Assembly (NCBI RefSeq): GCF_949820605.1
Contig: NZ_CATKVU010000007.1
Span: 62,001-126,000 of the forward strand
Direction of reading: 5' to 3'
DNA: 64,000 bases
Source of the DNA: Segatella copri
GTDB lineage: Bacteria; Bacteroidota; Bacteroidia; Bacteroidales; Bacteroidaceae
Shown here one piece after another: positions 52,125 through 60,356 of the stretch. Made by a program: the position numbers and the translations under genes. How positions within the stretch are numbered: the stretch's first letter is position 1; each line of letters starts with the position of its first letter. The notes under the pieces are model-generated. The model made no database searches. It saw only the letters and a program-made list of their open reading frames with translations, and was not told where the DNA came from.

Positions 52125-52697
52125 CTAGAGCTGCCTGTAGTTTCTGACAGCCAGTTGCTCGATGCATTCCGGCACCATTCCCTTGATGCTTTCCTCCTCT
52201 TTGATACGCTTTCTGATTTCCGTGCTGCTGATGTTGAGCAGTGGAGTTTCTACGATGGTAACGCCTTCTGGCACATTGCCAATGCAGGCTCCCTGGCGCG
52301 GATAAACCACGATGGGATAGTGGGCTAGGATGTCGTCGTGGTGGTACCACTTGTCGAAAGCAGCCCAGTTGTCACCACCAATCAGCAGGGTGAACTCGTT
52401 TTTGGGGTAATCCTTGCTGATGGCTTGCAGTGTGCGCCAGGTATAAGATGGCTTAGGCAGGCGGAACTCGTAGTCGCATGCCTTCAGTTGTGGCTCGTGC
52501 TCCAGCGCTTTCTCTACCATTTCCAGGCGCAGCTGGTCATCGAGCAAGTCGGTAGCGGTCTTCTTGAATGGGTTCATGGGCGAAACCATGAACCACACCT
52601 CATCCAGGCAGACCTTCTCGCAAAGGCTTTTCGCCAATGCGATATGGCCCGTATGTATGGGGTTGAAGCTACCGCCAAAGATTCCTACCTTCTTCAT
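52125..52697 (-). CDS. nadD: Nicotinate-nucleotide adenylyltransferase
   Basis: 190 residues. GIFGGSFNPIHTGHIALAKSL is the (H/T)xGH nucleotidyltransferase motif, and LLNISSTEIRKRI near the C-terminus is the ISSTxIR motif. It adenylates nicotinate mononucleotide in NAD synthesis. It starts 3 bp after the gmk stop, so it is translated from a gmk-nadD message. Confidence 0.97.
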   Translation of the reverse strand: MKKVGIFGGSFNPIHTGHIALAKSLCEKVCLDEVWFMVSPMNPFKKTATDLLDDQLRLEMVEKALEHEPQLKACDYEFRLPKPSYTWRTLQAISKDYPKNEFTLLIGGDNWAAFDKWYHHDDILAHYPIVVYPRQGACIGNVPEGVTIVETPLLNISSTEIRKRIKEEESIKGMVPECIEQLAVRNYRQL

Positions 52698-52700
52698 TTC

Positions 52701-53276
52701 TTACTCTGCGTCTAGGAAGGTCTTGACGAGTTGATAAACCTCCTGCTCAGCCTTCTCCAAGTCATCGTTTACGACCACGTGGTCAAACTGAGGGGCAAAG
52801 GTCAGCTCATAGCTTGCCTTGGCAAGGCGCTGCTCGATAACCTCAGGCGCATCAGTATTGCGGCCAACCAGACGGCGGCGCAATTCTTCTACCGAAGGTG
52901 GCTGGACAAAGATGCTCAAGGCACGCTCGCCATAAAACTTCTTGATGTTTACACCACCCTTCACGTCAACATCGAAAATCACCGACTCGCCCTTGGCAAG
53001 CTGGTTTTCTACCTGTGACTTCAGGGTGCCGTAGAATCTGTCCTGGTAAACCTCCTCATACTCCAGGAACTCGTCAGCCTCAATCTTAGCCTTGAATTCC
53101 TCTGGAGAGAGGAAGAAATACTCTACACCATTCTGTTCTGTACCGCGCGGAGCACGAGAGGTGCAGCTGATAGAGAAAGCCAGCTTCAATTCTGGGTGCT
53201 CTTTCATCAGCCAGTTTACTATTGTGCTCTTACCGCTGCCCGATGGGGCGCTGAAAATTAACAATCCGTTCTTCAT
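52701..53276 (-). CDS. gmk: Guanylate kinase
   Basis: 191 residues from ATG 53276 (MKNGLLIFSAPSGSGKSTIV). A longer start at 53348 would add 24 residues encoded by the intergenic repeat and is rejected. The P-loop SAPSGSGKST, GMP-binding SCTSRAPRGTEQNGVEYFF and SVIFDVDVKGG are all present. It makes GDP from GMP. Gene order yicC-gmk-nadD is common in Bacteroidetes. Confidence 0.97.
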   Translation of the reverse strand: MKNGLLIFSAPSGSGKSTIVNWLMKEHPELKLAFSISCTSRAPRGTEQNGVEYFFLSPEEFKAKIEADEFLEYEEVYQDRFYGTLKSQVENQLAKGESVIFDVDVKGGVNIKKFYGERALSIFVQPPSVEELRRRLVGRNTDAPEVIEQRLAKASYELTFAPQFDHVVVNDDLEKAEQEVYQLVKTFLDAE

Positions 53277-53280
53277 TTTA

Positions 53281-53364
53281 CTTTGAACTTTGAATATTGA
53301 ACTTTGAACTTTATGATTAGTAAAGCAAATGAATTCTTCACTTTTCACTCTTCGTTCTTCACTT
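53281..53364. repeat. Composite intergenic repeat (B+A), inverted copy
   Basis: 53281-53313 consists of tandem CTTTGAA words (B element). A short linker with ATGATTAGTAAAG follows, then the A element at 53331-53364. The whole block is the near reverse complement of 57002-57080, 3.7 kb away. Confidence 0.82.
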
Positions 53365-53366
53365 TA

Positions 53367-54245
53367 TTAAAGAGCATTCAGCACCTGCTCCTTGATCTGC
53401 TCCAGTTCGTCCTTCATCTTCACCACGATGTTCTGCATCTCAGCCTGGTTGCTCTTAGAGCCGGTGGTGTTGATTTCGCGTCCCATTTCCTGTGCGATGA
53501 AACCGAGTTTTTTTCCTACACCATGATCTTCCTCATTCATGGTCTCGCGGAAATACTTCAGGTGGTTGGCAAGGCGCTGCTTCTCCTCGCTGATGTCGAG
53601 CTTCTCGATGTAGTAGATGAGTTCCTGCTCCAGGCGGTTCTTGTCGTAATCCACATTCGGAATCTGCTGCAGGCCGTTAACGATGTTCTGTCTGATTTTC
53701 TCCACGCGAGCCTTCTCGTATGGTTCGATGCTGGCAAGGAGCGCCTGGATGTTATCCACCTTCTCAGTAAATTTCTTCTGGAGAGCGGCTCCTTCCTGCT
53801 TACGGAAGGCTACGAGATGGTTCACAGCCTCGCAAATTGCATTTTTTGCCACTTCCCACTCCTCATCGCTCAATTCTTCCACATCCGTCTTCGTTGTTAC
53901 ATCAGGAAGACGCAACAGAGTGCTGTACCAGTCGGTTGGCTCTGGAATGCCTGTTTCAGCCGAAATCTTCTTGATTTGCTGGTAATAATTCTGTACAAGT
54001 GCCGCGTTGATAGGAGTGGCATCTGTAGTAGCATCCTTATCAATCCAGATGGCGAAGTCAACCTTGCCTCTTTCTAGATTTTTAGAGATATACTGACGGA
54101 TTTCCATCTCCTTCTCTCTATAGAGCGGAGCAATACGAGTAGAGAGGTCAAGCGTCTTGCTATTTAATGACTTTATCTCTACATTAATCTTCTTTGTTTT
54201 AAAGGCCGCGGTAGCTTTTCCGAAGCCTGTCATTGACTGTATCAT
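53367..54245 (-). CDS. yicC: YicC-family endoribonuclease
   Basis: 292 residues from ATG 54245 (MIQSMTGFGKATAAFKTKK). The earlier Met at 54272 sits in the promoter. The N-terminal YicC signature SMTGFGKA is followed by SLNSKTLDLSTRIAPLYREKE, a central coiled region, and the C-terminal DUF1732 end EMGREINTTGSKSNQAEMQNIVVKMKDELEQIKEQVLN. YicC proteins are now regarded as RNases acting on small or structured RNAs. It heads the yicC-gmk-nadD unit. Confidence 0.94.
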   Translation of the reverse strand: MIQSMTGFGKATAAFKTKKINVEIKSLNSKTLDLSTRIAPLYREKEMEIRQYISKNLERGKVDFAIWIDKDATTDATPINAALVQNYYQQIKKISAETGIPEPTDWYSTLLRLPDVTTKTDVEELSDEEWEVAKNAICEAVNHLVAFRKQEGAALQKKFTEKVDNIQALLASIEPYEKARVEKIRQNIVNGLQQIPNVDYDKNRLEQELIYYIEKLDISEEKQRLANHLKYFRETMNEEDHGVGKKLGFIAQEMGREINTTGSKSNQAEMQNIVVKMKDELEQIKEQVLNAL

Positions 54246-54269
54246 ATAATCTTTCGCGTTAAATTTCTG

Positions 54270-54307
54270 CAAAAGTACAAAAAAAAGCGAGAAAATGAGT
54301 ATATTTG
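54270..54307. promoter_or_regulatory. Divergent -7 elements of yicC and tsaB
   Basis: Minus strand TACTTTTG (54277-54270) serves yicC; plus strand TATATTTG (54300-54307) serves tsaB. They are 22 bp apart, so polymerases at the two promoters would exclude each other. -33 boxes are not evident. The tsaB start must be ATG 54337, since the ATG at 54295 lies across the promoter. Confidence 0.65.
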
Positions 54308-54336
54308 CACCTTATTTAAGAATATATTTTTTAATT

Positions 54337-55029
54337 ATGTCGTGTATTTTGAATATTGAGACGAGTACGGACGTGTGCTCAGTGGCAATTAGTGATAGTG
54401 GACAGGTGATTTTCAACCAGGAAGATCACACAGGTCCTAACCATGCTGTTAAGTTGGGTGTGTTTGTGGATGAGGCTCTTGATTTCCTCGATTCTCATGG
54501 TCTTCCGCTGGAGGCTGTGGCGGTAAGTTGTGGTCCGGGTTCCTATACCGGATTGCGTATCGGTGTGAGTATGGCGAAGGGCATCTGTTATGGTCGTGGT
54601 GTGAAACTCATCGCTGTTCCAACACTCGAACTGATGGCAGTGCCTGTATTGCTTGGCGAACATCCTGAGGAGGAAGACGCCCTCATCGTACCTATGCTCG
54701 ACGCCCGCCGCATGGAGGTATATGCCGAAGTGCTCGACCGCGCCCTGAAGGTGGTTCGCCCTATTCAGGCTGATATTGTGGATGCTGATACCTACAAGGA
54801 ATATCTGGACCAGCATCATGTGTACTTCTTCGGAAATGGCGCTGCCAAGTGTATGGAAACCATCAACCATCCGAATGCTCACCTCGTAGAGGGCATTGAG
54901 CCTTTGGCTAAGTATATGGCTCCGCTGGCAGAGAAGCGTTTTGTAGAGGGCAAATTCGAAGATGTGGCATATTTCGTGCCTTTCTATCTCAAGGATTTCG
55001 TGGCTAAGATGCCAAAGAAACTGCTCTAG
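54337..55029 (+). CDS. tsaB: tRNA threonylcarbamoyladenosine biosynthesis protein TsaB
   Basis: 230 residues from ATG 54337 (MSCILNIETSTDVCSVAISD). ASKHA-fold start ILNIETST, then AVSCGPGSYTGLRIGVSMAKGICYG and a VPMLDARRMEVYAEV segment define TsaB/YeaZ. It scaffolds TsaD for t6A37 formation on ANN-decoding tRNAs. Divergent from yicC and followed 29 bp later by a DUF4290 gene. Confidence 0.95.
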   Translation: MSCILNIETSTDVCSVAISDSGQVIFNQEDHTGPNHAVKLGVFVDEALDFLDSHGLPLEAVAVSCGPGSYTGLRIGVSMAKGICYGRGVKLIAVPTLELMAVPVLLGEHPEEEDALIVPMLDARRMEVYAEVLDRALKVVRPIQADIVDADTYKEYLDQHHVYFFGNGAAKCMETINHPNAHLVEGIEPLAKYMAPLAEKRFVEGKFEDVAYFVPFYLKDFVAKMPKKLL

Positions 55030-55058
55030 AATTATTGATTATATAAAATATTGTAAGA

Positions 55059-55658
55059 ATGAATATAGAAGGATTAGACTATAATACCCAGAGAGCTAAG
55101 CTCATTCTGCCTGAGTATGGCCGTGAGATTCAGCAGATGGTAGACCATTGTCTGACGCTTACCGACCGTGAAGAGCGCCAGCGCTGTGCAGAGACCATTA
55201 TTGCAGTCATGGACCGTATGTTCCCTGAGAACAGAGGGGTAGAGGACCATGAGCAGAAACTCTGGGACCAGCTTGCCATCATGAGCAATTTCCAGCTCGA
55301 CATCGATTTCCCTTATGATGTATCGGATGCTGTGAAGATAGCAACCAGGCCGGAGCCTTTGCCATATCCTATGCAGCACATCCCGGTGCGCCATTATGGA
55401 GCTATGCTCTTCGAGATTTTTGAAAAGCTGAAGACGATGGAACCAAGTGAGGAGCGCGATAAACTCGTGGAGCTTACTGCCAACCAGATGCATCGCGACC
55501 TGGTAACCTGGAGCCATGGCTCCAGTGATGTAGCCAAGGTAGCTTCCGATCTGGCACGTTTTACCGATGGCAACATCCAGCTCGATCTCGATACTTTCGT
55601 TTTCGAGAAGATTGAGGCACAGCCTAAGAATGTAAATAATAATAAGAAGAAAAAGTAA
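55059..55658 (+). CDS. DUF4290 domain protein
   Basis: 199 residues with no signal or membrane segment. The start LDYNTQRAKLILPEYGREIQQMVDHCLTL and the segment MSNFQLDIDFPYDV match the Bacteroidetes-specific DUF4290 family. It is predicted helical, ending in a low-complexity Asn/Lys tail. It sits between tsaB and murA, a placement I associate with this family. The function is unknown. Confidence 0.88.
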   Translation: MNIEGLDYNTQRAKLILPEYGREIQQMVDHCLTLTDREERQRCAETIIAVMDRMFPENRGVEDHEQKLWDQLAIMSNFQLDIDFPYDVSDAVKIATRPEPLPYPMQHIPVRHYGAMLFEIFEKLKTMEPSEERDKLVELTANQMHRDLVTWSHGSSDVAKVASDLARFTDGNIQLDLDTFVFEKIEAQPKNVNNNKKKK

Positions 55659-55688
55659 TCCACATTATTATATATAGTAGACAAGCTT

Positions 55689-56999
55689 ATGGAGTCTTTC
55701 ATCATAGAGGGCGGTCATCCGCTCAAAGGTACTATCACACCTCAGGGCGCCAAGAACGAGGCCCTGCAGGTTATCTGTACCACAATCCTTACCGACGAGC
55801 CTGTGCGCATCACCAACGTGCCGGACATCCTGGATGTGAACAACCTGATTAAGTTGCTCCAGGAGATAGGTGTCAAGGTAACCAAGCACAGTCGTCACGA
55901 CTATACATTCCAAAGTGATGAGTTGAAACTCGATTATCTCGACAGTCTGGAGTTTGTGAAGAAATGTTCTTCTCTTCGTGGTAGTGTGCTCATGATAGGT
56001 CCGCTGCTCGGTAGATGTGGCAAGGCTACCATAGCTCAGCCGGGTGGCGATAAGATAGGTCGTCGCCGTCTGGATACCCACTTCCTGGGCTTCAAGTATC
56101 TGGGCGCCAACTTCGTTCACGATGATGAGCGTAATGTTTACCAGATACAGGCAAAGAAGCTGAAGGGCTGCTATATGTTGCTCGATGAGGCTTCGGTTAC
56201 CGGTACCGCCAATATCATCATGGCATCAGTATTGGCAAAGGGCACTACCACCATTTATAATGCAGCTTGCGAACCATATATCCAGCAGCTCTGCCATCTG
56301 CTCAATGCGATGGGTGCTCAGATCAGCGGCATCGCCAGCAACCTGCTCACCATCGTGGGTGTTGATAAACTGCATGGTGCCGAGCATCGCATCTTGCCTG
56401 ATATGATTGAGGTTGGTTCGTTCATCGGCATGGCGGCAATGTGTGGCGAAGGTGTGCGCATCAAGAATGTGTCTGTCAAGGATTTGGGTATTATTCCTGA
56501 TGCATTCCGCCGCCTGGGAGTGAAGATAAAGATAGAGGATGATGACCTTGTGATTCCAGAACAGAAACATTATGTCATCGATTCATTTATTGACGGCACC
56601 ATTATGACGCTTGCCGATGCCCCTTGGCCAGGACTCACTCCTGACCTTCTCTCCGTGCTCCTCGTAGTGGCTACCCAGGCTCGCGGCAGCGTCCTCTTCC
56701 ATCAGAAGATGTTCGAGAGCCGCCTCTTCTTCGTGGATAAACTGATTGATATGGGTGCGCAGATCATTCTCTGTGATCCTCACCGTGCTGTGGTGGTTGG
56801 TCATGACCATAAGATCAAACTGCGTGCTGGCAGAATGACCAGTCCTGATATTCGTGCCGGTATAGCCCTGCTGATTGCTGCCATGAGTGCCAACGGTACC
56901 AGCCGCATTGCCAATATTGCCCAGATAGACCGTGGTTATGAGGATATCGAGCATCGCCTTAATGCGCTGGGTGCCAAGATTACCCGTGTCAGTGACTAG
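55689..56999 (+). CDS. murA: UDP-N-acetylglucosamine 1-carboxyvinyltransferase (MurA) with Asp in place of the fosfomycin-target Cys
   Basis: 436 residues. QGAKNEAL (Lys22, Asn23) is the substrate-binding start; LRGSVLMIGPLLGRCG and later GTGTANIIMAS-type and RAGIALLIAA segments are standard. The active-site loop reads QPGGDKIGRRRLD, with Asp121 (codon 56049-56051) where E. coli MurA has Cys115. Asp variants stay active but escape covalent fosfomycin attack. It performs the first committed step of peptidoglycan synthesis. It is cotranscribed with the DUF4290 gene (30-bp gap). Confidence 0.97.
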   Translation: MESFIIEGGHPLKGTITPQGAKNEALQVICTTILTDEPVRITNVPDILDVNNLIKLLQEIGVKVTKHSRHDYTFQSDELKLDYLDSLEFVKKCSSLRGSVLMIGPLLGRCGKATIAQPGGDKIGRRRLDTHFLGFKYLGANFVHDDERNVYQIQAKKLKGCYMLLDEASVTGTANIIMASVLAKGTTTIYNAACEPYIQQLCHLLNAMGAQISGIASNLLTIVGVDKLHGAEHRILPDMIEVGSFIGMAAMCGEGVRIKNVSVKDLGIIPDAFRRLGVKIKIEDDDLVIPEQKHYVIDSFIDGTIMTLADAPWPGLTPDLLSVLLVVATQARGSVLFHQKMFESRLFFVDKLIDMGAQIILCDPHRAVVVGHDHKIKLRAGRMTSPDIRAGIALLIAAMSANGTSRIANIAQIDRGYEDIEHRLNALGAKITRVSD

Positions 57000-57001
57000 A
57001 T

Positions 57002-57080
57002 AAGTGAAGAGTGAAGAACGAAGAGTGAAGAATTCAACGGCTTTACTAATCATAAAGTTCAAAGTTCAAAATTCAAACTT
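57002..57080. repeat. Composite intergenic repeat (A+B), direct copy
   Basis: The A element (57002-57035) is followed by CTTTACTAATCATAAAG and AAAGTTCAAA words (B, to about 57080). It is the inverted counterpart of 53281-53364. It occupies nearly all of the murA-rimM gap. Confidence 0.82.
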
Positions 57081-57089
57081 CCAAGTAAT

Positions 57090-57611
57090 ATGATTAGACG
57101 CGACGAAGTATATAAGATAGGAAAGTTGGGAAAACCTCATGGCGTGAAGGGCGAGATTACTTTCGCCATTACAGATGATGTTTTCGACCGTGTAGATGCC
57201 GAGTACCTGGTACTCGACATCGATGGCATCCTCGTGCCTTTCTATTTAGAGGAATATCGTTTTAAGAACGATGAGAATGTGCTCGTGAAGTTTGAGGATA
57301 TCGATACCCAGGAGCAGGCACGCAACTATACCGGTTGCGAGGTTTTCTTCCCACGTCATCTCTCTGACAGTGATGAAGAGAACATGAGCTGGGCAGAAAT
57401 CATCGGTTTCCATCTGGTAGATGCTGTAAGCGGCAAGGTGGTAGGTACCATAGAACATGTAGACGATTCTACCCTCAACCTTCTTTTCGAGGTAACAACC
57501 GATGCAGGTGATGAAATCCTCATCCCTGCCAGCAACGACCTCATCGAAGAGGTGAGCGCTGAAAAGAAAGAAATCAGAATGGCGATTCCGGAAGGATTGC
57601 TCGACTTATAA
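57090..57611 (+). CDS. rimM: Ribosome maturation factor RimM
   Basis: 173 residues. The N-terminal domain starts YKIGKLGKPHGVKGEITFAI and the C-terminal PRC-barrel has GFHLVDAVSGKVVGTIEHV and EILIPASNDLIEEV. It assists 16S processing and 30S head assembly by binding S19. Complete, and followed 11 bp later by dxr. Confidence 0.96.
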   Translation: MIRRDEVYKIGKLGKPHGVKGEITFAITDDVFDRVDAEYLVLDIDGILVPFYLEEYRFKNDENVLVKFEDIDTQEQARNYTGCEVFFPRHLSDSDEENMSWAEIIGFHLVDAVSGKVVGTIEHVDDSTLNLLFEVTTDAGDEILIPASNDLIEEVSAEKKEIRMAIPEGLLDL

Positions 57612-57622
57612 AGTGAAGAAAT

Positions 57623-58783
57623 ATGAAGAAACAACAGATATGTATTCTCGGTTCTACGGGAAGTATCGGTACACAGGCGCTTGATGTCATCGAGCAGCAC
57701 AGTGACCTTTACGAGGTGTATTGCCTCACCGCCAACAACCGAGTGCAGGAACTTGCCGAGCAGGCTCGCAAGTTCCATCCGGCTGCTGTGGTCATAGCCA
57801 ATGAGGCTCGTTACGAGGAGCTGAAGGATATGCTCAGTGATGAGCCTGATATCAAGGTTTATGCCGGTGCTCATGCGCTTTGCGATATCGTACAGGCTGA
57901 GCCTATCGATATGGTGCTGGCTTCCATGGTAGGCTTCTCGGGCCTGGAACCAACCATCCATGCCATCAAGGCGCGTAAGAAGATATGTCTTGCCAACAAG
58001 GAAACGCTGGTGGTAGCGGGTGAACTGATTTGCAATCTTGCACAGGAATATCATGTGCCTATCCTCCCTGTTGACAGCGAGCATAGTGCTATCTTCCAGA
58101 GTCTGGTGGGTGAGGGCGACAACGAGGTAGAGAAGATTCTCCTGACCTGTTCGGGTGGTCCTTTCCGTAATTATACCCACGAGCAGTTGGAGAAAGTGAC
58201 TGCTGCAGATGCCCTCAAGCATCCTACCTGGGATATGGGCGCCAAGATAACCATCGATTCGGCTTCGCTCATGAACAAGGGCTTCGAGGTGACAGAAGCT
58301 AAATGGCTCTTTGGGGTTCCGGCTGACAAGATAGAGGTGCTTATCCATCCGCAGAGCGTTGTGCATAGTGCCGTTCAGTTTGTTGATGGTGCTGTCAAGG
58401 CTCAGTTGGGGGTGCCAGATATGCGTCTGCCTATCCAGTATGCCTTCTCTTTCCCTCAGCGTCTGCATCTGAATGGCGATCGTCTCGACCTCTTCAAGAC
58501 GCAGGATTTGCAGTTCTTCAAGCCCGACTATCAGAAGTTCAAGTGTCTGCAACTGGCTTTCGATGCCATCAGAAAGGGTGGTAATATGTCATGTATCGTG
58601 AATGCTGCCAACGAGATAGTGAATGCCGGCTTCCGCAAAGGTGAGTGTGGCTTCCTTCAGATGGCTGATATCATCGAAAAGACGATGGCGAAGGCTACTT
58701 TCGATAGTAATCCCGACCTCGATGTCTATCTGCAGACCGATGCTGAGGCTCGCCGCATAGCTACGGAGCTGATGCACAAGTAA
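57623..58783 (+). CDS. dxr: 1-deoxy-D-xylulose-5-phosphate reductoisomerase
   Basis: 386 residues. NADPH-binding start QICILGSTGSIGTQALDVIEQH, then KKICLANKETLVVAGEL, LPVDSEHSAIFQSL and the flexible-loop region PTWDMGAKITIDSASLMNKGFEV are all intact. It is the second step of the MEP isoprenoid pathway, upstream of IspF (23.0 kb). The stop codon is the first base triplet of a 14-bp tandem repeat. Confidence 0.97.
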   Translation: MKKQQICILGSTGSIGTQALDVIEQHSDLYEVYCLTANNRVQELAEQARKFHPAAVVIANEARYEELKDMLSDEPDIKVYAGAHALCDIVQAEPIDMVLASMVGFSGLEPTIHAIKARKKICLANKETLVVAGELICNLAQEYHVPILPVDSEHSAIFQSLVGEGDNEVEKILLTCSGGPFRNYTHEQLEKVTAADALKHPTWDMGAKITIDSASLMNKGFEVTEAKWLFGVPADKIEVLIHPQSVVHSAVQFVDGAVKAQLGVPDMRLPIQYAFSFPQRLHLNGDRLDLFKTQDLQFFKPDYQKFKCLQLAFDAIRKGGNMSCIVNAANEIVNAGFRKGECGFLQMADIIEKTMAKATFDSNPDLDVYLQTDAEARRIATELMHK

Positions 58784-58880
58784 TAGTTTATAGTTAATAG
58801 TTTATAGTTAATAGTTAAAATGAACATAGGATATAGGGCTAATCATAAAGTTCAAAGTTCCAAGTTCAAAGTTCAAAGTA
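58781..58880. repeat. 14-bp tandem repeat and B-type TTCAAAG repeats after dxr
   Basis: TAATAGTTTATAGT occurs at 58781-58794 and 58795-58808 with a partial third unit to 58820; the first TAA is the dxr stop. 58841-58879 contains AATCATAAAG followed by tandem TTCAAAG words, the same B element as at 53.3 and 57.0 kb. Confidence 0.8.
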
Positions 58881-58885
58881 AATAA

Positions 58886-60268
58886 ATGGAAGTATTTTTG
58901 ATTAAAGCGTTGCAGCTGATGCTGTCGCTTTCCATCTTAGTGTTGCTCCATGAGGGTGGACACTTCTTCTTCTCCAAACTCTTTGGTGTAAGAGTGGAGA
59001 AGTTCTATCTGTTCTTCGACCCTTGGTTCCATCTCTTCGAGTTCAAGCCAAAGAATTCGGATACTACCTATGGTTTGGGATGGTTGCCGCTCGGAGGATA
59101 TTGCAAGATTTCGGGTATGATAGATGAAAGTTTCGATACCGAACAGATGAAACAGCCGGAACAGCCATACGAGTTTCGCAGCAAACCGGCATGGCAGCGC
59201 CTGCTCATCATGATAGGTGGCGTGCTGGTTAACTTCGTGCTGGCTCTCTTCATCTATTCCATGATTCTGTTCCATTGGGGCGACAATTATGTTGCTACCC
59301 GCGATATGAGTTATGGTATGAAGTTCAATACCGAGGCAAAGGCTTTGGGTTTCCAGGACAAGGATATTCTGGTAAGCACCGATCTGGGTGAGTTCAAGAC
59401 CTTTGATGGCGATCTGTATCGTAATCTCTCTGAGGCTAAGCTGGTCAATATCATCCGTCAGGGCAAACCGGTGACGCTTTATCTGCCTGGCGATCTCGAC
59501 ATGCTCAGTATGATTAAGAGCAGTCCTCGCTTCGTTGATGTGTATGTACCGCTGCAGATTGATAGTGTGATGAAGGATTCGCCTGCCAGCAAACTCGGTT
59601 TGGCAAAGGGTGATAAGATTCTTGCTATTAATAATAAAAAGGTAGTCTCTTTCAACGAATTTCAGATAGAATTGGGCAGAGTAGAGGATGTGCTTGCTTC
59701 GGCTGAGACGCCGCAGGATAGTGCCAGAGCACTTACTGCTCAGGTTACTTATCTCAAGGCTTCTGGCGATACCGTCAAATCGAGTGTTCTTCTGAAGTCT
59801 ACCGAAGAGGGTGTGAAGTTTGGTTTCTACAATCATCCTGTCATGCTTGATTATAAGATTACTCATGTCAACTATGGCTTCTTCGAGAGTTTCCCTGCCG
59901 GCATCAAATACGGCTGGAATGTCTTGGCCGGTTATGTGGGCGATATGAAGTATGTCTTCTCTAAGGAAGGTGCCAAGAGTCTGGGTGGTTTCGGTGCGCT
60001 GGGCAGTCTCTTCCCATCTGTATGGGATTGGCATGCATTCTGGCTTATGACAGCGTTCCTGAGTATCATTCTTGCCTTCATGAACATTCTTCCTATCCCT
60101 GCTCTTGATGGTGGACATGTGTTCTTCCTTCTCTATGAGATTATCACAGGCCGCAAACCGGGCAATAAGTTCATGGAGCGTGCTGAGTATATTGGTTTCG
60201 GCATACTGATTCTTCTGCTTGTTGTGGCCAATCTGAACGATGTATTGCGACTCTTCGGCATCTTGTAA
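58886..60268 (+). CDS. rseP: RIP metalloprotease RseP
   Basis: 460 residues. The site-2 protease motif HEGGH is at 22-26 in the first membrane helix. A PDZ domain lies mid-protein (DSPASKLGLAKGDKILAIN). The second catalytic motif NILPIPALDGGHVFFLLYE lies in a C-terminal helix, followed by further membrane segments. It cleaves anti-sigma factors and signal-peptide remnants within the inner membrane. The dxr-rseP order is conserved in many bacteria. A terminator follows. Confidence 0.95.
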   Translation: MEVFLIKALQLMLSLSILVLLHEGGHFFFSKLFGVRVEKFYLFFDPWFHLFEFKPKNSDTTYGLGWLPLGGYCKISGMIDESFDTEQMKQPEQPYEFRSKPAWQRLLIMIGGVLVNFVLALFIYSMILFHWGDNYVATRDMSYGMKFNTEAKALGFQDKDILVSTDLGEFKTFDGDLYRNLSEAKLVNIIRQGKPVTLYLPGDLDMLSMIKSSPRFVDVYVPLQIDSVMKDSPASKLGLAKGDKILAINNKKVVSFNEFQIELGRVEDVLASAETPQDSARALTAQVTYLKASGDTVKSSVLLKSTEEGVKFGFYNHPVMLDYKITHVNYGFFESFPAGIKYGWNVLAGYVGDMKYVFSKEGAKSLGGFGALGSLFPSVWDWHAFWLMTAFLSIILAFMNILPIPALDGGHVFFLLYEIITGRKPGNKFMERAEYIGFGILILLLVVANLNDVLRLFGIL

Positions 60269-60303
60269 TGCCGGGGAATCGCGAAAATAAAGGTCTGAAA
60301 AAA

Positions 60304-60344
60304 GAGGGTATGTCATTAATTTATGACACACCCTCCTTTTTTTT
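60304..60344. terminator. Rho-independent terminator between convergent rseP and M23 genes
   Basis: GAGGGT (60304-60309) pairs with ACCCTC (60330-60335) and TGTCAT (60311-60316) with ATGACA (60323-60328), one mismatch between, then eight T. It mainly serves rseP. Confidence 0.88.
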
Positions 60345-60356
60345 GAGTTTATTCTT

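Noticed and set aside
53277..53348. 24-residue N-terminal extension of guanylate kinase
   Set aside because: It encodes the intergenic TTCAAAG repeat (KVQSSIFKVQS) rather than protein sequence; the P-loop start follows Met at 53276.
57356..58552. 398-codon open frame antisense to rimM-dxr
   Set aside because: It spans two conserved genes on the opposite strand and shows no domain or signal.
58937..60331. 464-codon open frame antisense to rseP
   Set aside because: It is an antisense shadow of a conserved gene and its start would lie in the downstream terminator.
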